A stretch of DNA of 9,735 nucleotides from DATNFP01 sp035606335 (GTDB taxonomy: Bacteria; Bacteroidota; Bacteroidia; Chitinophagales; Chitinophagaceae), in contig DATNFP010000048.1 in the NCBI GenBank assembly GCA_035606335.1, forward strand, positions 1-9,735, written 5' to 3'. Numbering within the stretch: the stretch's first letter is position 1; each line of letters begins with the position of its first letter. The translations under genes were made by a program, and so were the position numbers. Positions 7,049 through 9,735 of the stretch are shown piece after piece. The notes under the pieces are model-generated. The model was not told the DNA's origin. It searched no databases and saw only the letters and a list, made by a program, of their open reading frames with translations.

Positions 7049-7483
7049 ATTGTTTTTTCAAAGAGCTGTGTACCCAGGGTTTGGGCTTATGGCAAAGTTA
7101 TGTTTGTGATGAGGGTGTTTGCAAATAAAGTTAACGACAATGAACCCCCGATAGGAGTGCGGAGAAAGAGAGCGGAGAGCGGTGGTATTTAGTTTAACCT
7201 CAATTAGTGAGATCCTTCACTCCGCGGCTATCGCGCAAGGCTGAAGGCTTTGTTCAGGATGACAATTGTATTAAGTGTGGCGCAACCATAGGTTCGGCTA
7301 TTGATTTTTATGGGCATAGTATAAGGCTAACTAATTAAAGAAGAGCGTATAATTTATTTAGCTGTTTACGCTTTCAATTGTTAATCATCCGTTACTCAAT
7401 TTTAAAATCGCCGTTAATGGAGAGTAATAATTTCTATAGGATGAAAGGGATAGACAATTTTGAGGTAATAAAAAACACAAACA
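7049..7483. other. Gene-free stretch of about 435 bp with repeats
   Basis: No credible gene was found here on either strand. Contents in order: a TATGTTTG at 7099-7106 with TTTG at 7080-7083, promoter-like but with a short 15-nt spacer and no clear downstream gene; a purine-rich run at 7152-7185 with GCGGAGA repeated 13 bp apart (7159 and 7172); a REP/MITE-like repeat at about 7208-7265; a 6-bp dyad AGCGTA/TACGCT (7344-7349 and 7367-7372); and A+T-rich DNA leading to the next gene. The overlapping open frame at 7378-7587 lacks coding character. Confidence 0.6.
7208..7265. repeat. REP/MITE-like dispersed repeat
   Basis: The segment begins with GAGATCCTTCACTCCGC and ends with TTCAGGATGACA. It contains nested inverted repeats: CCTTCA (7214-7219) with TGAAGG (7242-7247), and ATCCT (7212-7216) with AGGAT (7256-7260). 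From memory, intergenic elements of the form GATCCTTC(N)TTCAGGATGACA are abundant in Bacteroidota genomes; copy number cannot be shown from one copy. Its G+C-rich centre (CCGCGG, TCGCGC) contrasts with the A+T-rich flanks. Confidence 0.55.
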
Positions 7484-7756
7484 ATGAATATCCGCTTTCA
7501 AAATGTAAAGGAGACTTTAGCAATAAGCAAAAAAGCGATGATACACAGAATAGTGTACAGGATGTATGGCATGAGCGATATTGCTGATGTAAAGAAAGTA
7601 GCCCACCGCGGCGGTACAATTTATAAATGCAAACTACGGTTTGGTGAAAAGACAGACATCATGAAGGTGGATGATGAATGGATAGATATAAGGGCAAAGC
7701 ACCCAACAGATATATCACAATCGCTGGGCAGGAGCATAGAGAGAGCGAGAATGTAA
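7484..7756 (+). CDS. Hypothetical 90-residue basic protein
   Basis: I do not recognise this family. The product is small, soluble and basic. An N-terminal, probably helical part (1-40) is rich in Lys, Arg and Met (KKAMIHRIVYRMYGMSDIAD). It is followed by what look like beta strands (GGTIYKCKLRFGEKTDIMKV, 43-62), then DDEWIDI (63-69) and a basic C-terminal helix SLGRSIERARM (80-90). The ATG at 7484 follows an A-rich leader and gives a complete short protein; no exact promoter element was found nearby. Its last codons and the following 40 or so bases recur in degraded form at 8087-8185, so this gene belongs to a locally duplicated family. It is followed by a strong hairpin and a DUF1737 gene in the same direction. 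A minor partner of a small two-gene unit is possible, but nothing here shows a function. Confidence 0.6.
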   Translation: MNIRFQNVKETLAISKKAMIHRIVYRMYGMSDIADVKKVAHRGGTIYKCKLRFGEKTDIMKVDDEWIDIRAKHPTDISQSLGRSIERARM

Positions 7757-7830
7757 TGATGTTGCTATGGAAATTTTCAACAAAGAAAGATCTTATTCAT
7801 AATCCTTTTTTATTTACAAGACCAACAAAT

Positions 7831-7851
7831 ATGGCCTGCATTGCAGGCCAT
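7831..7851. terminator. Strong hairpin between the 90-residue gene and the DUF1737 gene
   Basis: ATGGCCTGC-ATT-GCAGGCCAT is a perfect 9-bp stem with a 3-nt loop, centred at 7841. It is the strongest hairpin in the accessory half. Only TTAAATC follows on the plus strand, so a classical T-tract is lacking. It may end the upstream transcript, or be a structure in the leader of the DUF1737 gene, whose ATG is 24 bp downstream. Confidence 0.5.
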
Positions 7852-7875
7852 TAAATCAGTTTAACCATCTATATT

Positions 7876-8079
7876 ATGATAACAGAATACACCATTTTAC
7901 AAGACGTAAATATTACCAGGTTGCAGGAAAAGGTCACGTACTATTTAGTTAATGGCTGGCAACAGTTGGGCGGGGTTAGCACTGCCAATGTAAAATTAAA
8001 TGCACAGCTAATGTTACAAAATCAAGATGGGGAACAACCTCACTATACACAGACTATGGTTAGAGTTGATTTAATGTAA
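7876..8079 (+). CDS. DUF1737 family small protein
   Basis: The 67-residue product fits DUF1737, small single-domain proteins of unknown function. The hallmarks are an opening strand EYTILQDVN (4-12), a helix LQEKVTYYLVNGW (16-28), the near-invariant GWQQLGGVS (27-35), and a closing strand HYTQTMVRVD (56-65). DUF1737 and DUF4177 proteins often have this L..V...L..GW...GG pattern. The length is normal for the domain alone. The ATG at 7876 is the first possible start and lies 24 bp behind a strong hairpin. The gene is bracketed by two copies of a repeated sequence derived from the end of the upstream gene (7733-7800 and 8117-8185), so it may be a recently rearranged or movable passenger. No promoter element was recognised for it. 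Confidence 0.78.
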   Translation: MITEYTILQDVNITRLQEKVTYYLVNGWQQLGGVSTANVKLNAQLMLQNQDGEQPHYTQTMVRVDLM

Positions 8080-8086
8080 AAGCAAA

Positions 8087-8185
8087 ATGCCTGAGAAATC
8101 GCTATTGTTGGATAGTAGTATAGAGGGAGCGAGAATGTAATGTGGCTAAAGAAATATTTTTATCAAGAAGGCTATTTCATCCACT
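8087..8185 (+). pseudogene. Truncated duplicate of the 3' end of the 90-residue gene
   Basis: Bases 8087-8140 read MPEKSLLLDSSIEGARM-stop, whose end matches SLGRSIERARM-stop of the gene at 7484-7756. At DNA level 8117-8142 agrees with 7733-7758 at 24 of 26 bases, including 16 identical bases GAGCGAGAATGTAATG across the stop. Looser similarity continues past the stop to about 8185 (GCTA..GAAAT.TTT...CAA.GAA...ATTTCAT against 7763-7800). The rest of the gene is missing, so this is a remnant and not a functional copy. It begins 7 bp after the DUF1737 stop. Confidence 0.6.
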
Positions 8186-8260
8186 TAAATGGTTAATTAA
8201 AATGTATGAAATTTAAGTCTATGATTACGTATTGATTATAAACAATTGTTGTTAAATAAA

Positions 8261-8293
8261 TTTGAAACTTTGAGATAAAACACCCTACATTTG
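8261..8293 (+). promoter_or_regulatory. Two-part Bacteroidota promoter for the three-gene cassette
   Basis: TTTG at 8261-8264 and TACATTTG at 8286-8293 match the -33 and -7 elements exactly with a 21-nt spacer. This is the best promoter in the window. Transcription would start near 8300, giving a leader of about 70 nt that is longer than those of the core genes. The leader contains CAGGGTAAGGGGGCTAAGG but no obvious attenuator. Confidence 0.65.
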
Positions 8294-8370
8294 TGACAGG
8301 GTAAGGGGGCTAAGGCTAGATTTAGTGGTATGGTAATTATTAAATTAAAGATTTTATACTAACTAACAAA

Positions 8371-9117
8371 GTGCCTGATAAAGAACATTACACTTTAGTA
8401 CATGCTCCAATTGTAGAAGCAATTTTGGATATTGGGGTTCTTCTCCCCGAAAATACAGATATTAATGTACTCGATTCAATAAAAGAATTTGATGACTATA
8501 TTTTGGATGGCCACCATTTTAGAGGGAGCGGCATGTTTGAATATAAATCAGATGAGCAAAAGATAATATCTAATGCTTCTGACCCGATAATAATGGGGTA
8601 TAGATATAAAAGAAAGAGCCAAAATACTTCATTCCAATTCAGACGTGATGGTTTTAATTTCAATATGTTAAAACCATATACACGGTGGGATGATTTTAAA
8701 CAGCAAGCTCAGGAAAAATGGAATAAGTATAAAGAATATTTTAAGCCAGATAAAATCACAAGGGTTGCATTAAGATTCATTAACAAAATACCATTTGGTG
8801 AACGATTCGAGCCTTCGGATTATTTTTTAACTGTCCCACGTCTAAGTCCTTCATTAGAAAAATATGATATGAATAACTTGTTTTGTCAAATAACTATTAA
8901 CAACAAGGATATTAATGCCTTTAGTAACATTACGCAAGGGATAGAGGTACTGGGGAAAGATAAGAGTAATTTTATTTTTGACATTGATGTTTTTTCGCTT
9001 TATAACGGAGAGATTGATGAAGACAAACTATGGTCGGAATTCGACAATTTACGACAATTTAAAAATGAAATCTTTTTTGAAAGCGTTACTGAAGATACTT
9101 TAGATAAATTTAAGTAA
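8371..9117 (+). CDS. TIGR04255 family protein
   Basis: The 248-residue product matches TIGR04255, a sporadically distributed family without known function. Recognisable blocks in order are HAPIVEAILDI (11-21), SFQFRRDGFNFN (87-98), the Y-T-R-W...W..Y region (103-120), RVALRFINKI (131-140), and a C-terminal DEDKLWSEFDNLRQFKNEIFFESVTED (216-242). There is no signal peptide or membrane segment, so it should be cytoplasmic, and length is typical. It starts with GTG at 8371: an in-frame TAA lies at 8359-8361 and the next methionine would remove the conserved N-terminal block. A well-formed promoter precedes it. Its stop is two bases before the next ATG. Base composition is clearly more A+T-rich than in the core genes, suggesting transfer. 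The family pattern is recalled by eye. Confidence 0.85.
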   Translation: MPDKEHYTLVHAPIVEAILDIGVLLPENTDINVLDSIKEFDDYILDGHHFRGSGMFEYKSDEQKIISNASDPIIMGYRYKRKSQNTSFQFRRDGFNFNMLKPYTRWDDFKQQAQEKWNKYKEYFKPDKITRVALRFINKIPFGERFEPSDYFLTVPRLSPSLEKYDMNNLFCQITINNKDINAFSNITQGIEVLGKDKSNFIFDIDVFSLYNGEIDEDKLWSEFDNLRQFKNEIFFESVTEDTLDKFK

Positions 9118-9119
9118 TA

Positions 9120-9551
9120 ATGGCTATCAATATACAAAAGGCAGGATATAACTTTTCACATCCCTCAGCATGTTATTCCCAGTCATTTCCAGTAACAATA
9201 TTTGACAATGTGGATATGATACTTAACAGTGCTATTACTGTTACATATACGACGGCGCATATTGCTCATTATTTTAAGTCGCTGGTAAGTCGTGTAATTG
9301 ATGAATGTTACCTTACTGCATCTCCAACGAAAATGATTTCCAATACATCATTCAATACTATTGTTGGAATGGGAGAAAATGTAATTCCCTTATTAATTGA
9401 GCAACTGGATTTTACACCGATGTGTTGGATACCGGCTCTGAATTTAATAACAAAGACTAATCCAATAAAGGAAGAAAATCAAGGTATTGTTTCCAATATG
9501 GTTAACGATTGGAAGAAATGGGCTATTGACAATGGCTATACCAACAAATAA
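9120..9551 (+). CDS. Hypothetical protein with HEAT-like C-terminal motif, cassette gene 2
   Basis: The 143-residue product has two parts. The first (1-70) is not recognised; it contains a mildly hydrophobic segment (SAITVTYTTAHIAHYF, 37-52) that is too polar to be a clear membrane helix. The second (77-140) carries a pattern I recall from small uncharacterised proteins of many phyla: SFNTIVGMGENVIPLLIEQL (77-96), W103-x-x-AL-x-x-IT (103-111), NP (114-115), and W131-x-x-W at the end followed by NGY. The GMG..V.PLL..L stretch resembles a HEAT-type helix pair. Related proteins are, from memory, often encoded beside DUF7689-like proteins, as here. The gene starts two bases after the TIGR04255 stop and overlaps the next gene by 20 nt, so all three are almost certainly co-translated. 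Function is unknown. Confidence 0.72.
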   Translation: MAINIQKAGYNFSHPSACYSQSFPVTIFDNVDMILNSAITVTYTTAHIAHYFKSLVSRVIDECYLTASPTKMISNTSFNTIVGMGENVIPLLIEQLDFTPMCWIPALNLITKTNPIKEENQGIVSNMVNDWKKWAIDNGYTNK

Positions 9552-9735
9552 TAGAATAGAGAAATATATTAATGATTTATTTCCCAATATCTGTCATAAC
9601 TATGAAGTATTAGGACATAATAATGTTGCATATAATTGCGTTGCTTTTGCCTGTGATGATTTATTAAGGTACTATTGGCCTTGTAGTAACCCAGGCTTTG
9701 GTCATTACTGGCCTCCAGGAATTCCTAATAATGAA
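9532..9735 (+). CDS. DUF7689-like protein, N-terminal part, cassette gene 3 (runs off the window)
   Basis: An ATG at 9532 opens a frame that stays open to the window edge, giving the first 68 residues. The start overlaps the end of gene 2 by 20 nt in another frame. After a short helix (RIEKYINDLFPNI, 8-20) comes YNC36VAFACDDLLRYYWP (34-50) and then HYWPPGIPNNE (58-68). The NC-x-A-x-A...W-W-P...YWPPG(V/I)P pattern is one I associate with DUF7689 proteins of about 150 residues. Cys36 at the head of a helix, in an Asn-Cys context, would suit a papain-like cysteine active site. Its predicted histidine would lie in the missing C-terminal half, so this cannot be tested here. No signal peptide is present. 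Only the N-terminus can be judged. Confidence 0.7.
   Translation, partial: MAIPTNNRIEKYINDLFPNICHNYEVLGHNNVAYNCVAFACDDLLRYYWPCSNPGFGHYWPPGIPNNE

Noticed and set aside
7080..7106. Promoter-like TTTG and TATGTTTG pair in the gene-free stretch
   Set aside because: The 15-nt spacer is short, and no gene or structured RNA begins downstream. The six fixed bases of TAnnTTTG are expected several times by chance in a window this size.
7378..7587. A 69-residue open frame overlapping the start of the 90-residue gene
   Set aside because: It is hydrophilic and low in complexity (Asn, Lys, Ser), starts inside A+T-rich spacer and conflicts with the better frame from 7484.
7756..7854. A 32-residue frame starting at the TAATG overlap after the 90-residue gene
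   Set aside because: It reads through the strong hairpin and shows no family signal. The matching frame at 8140-8196 is explained by the DNA duplication and diverges after a few residues.

Overview
The window looks like chromosome from a member of the Bacteroidota, most likely the Chitinophagaceae or a close relative. The coding sequences lack Shine-Dalgarno motifs. Several gene starts are preceded by the Bacteroidota sigma factor -7 element TAnnTTTG (94-101, 2892-2899, 4758-4765, 8286-8293). The protein set also fits the phylum: a DinB-like DUF1569 protein, a ClpP with an N-terminal extension, a GSCFA-domain protein, a secreted PepC-like peptidase, a bactofilin and a 610-residue YidC. No tRNA, rRNA, CRISPR array or complete insertion sequence was seen.

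Positions 1-6617 are a compact core block. After a short tail of an upstream gene (to 50) comes a DUF1569 protein (133-582). It converges on clpP (642-1358, minus strand) across a clean bidirectional hairpin terminator. Divergent from clpP is a two-gene unit: a small DUF1801-like protein and a GSCFA protein five bases behind it. A secreted C1-family peptidase follows with its own promoter. Its stop overlaps the stop of a convergent bactofilin gene by 8 bp. Bactofilin and yidC then diverge from a roughly 210-bp control region with a clear yidC promoter and a 7-bp dyad.

Positions 6618-8370 are gene-poor and repeat-rich. They hold nested CAATTTG/GGCAA repeats behind yidC, a possible 73-residue two-helix membrane protein, a 435-bp gene-free stretch with a REP/MITE-like repeat (about 7208-7265), an unrecognised 90-residue basic protein, a strong hairpin, and a small DUF1737 protein. 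The 3' end of the 90-residue gene occurs a second time at 8087-8185, beyond the DUF1737 gene, as a truncated remnant. The two copies bracket the DUF1737 gene.

Positions 8261-9735 hold the most interesting part: an A+T-rich, tightly coupled cassette behind a well-formed promoter. It encodes a TIGR04255-family protein, a 143-residue protein with a GMG/PLL...W..AL..IT...P repeat-like C-terminus, and a gene running off the window whose N-terminus carries a YNCxAxA...W(x)P motif like DUF7689 proteins and possibly a cysteine-hydrolase active site. The 2-nt gap and the 20-nt overlap imply co-translation and a joint function. No function is established for the cassette; it is a candidate undescribed three-component accessory system.
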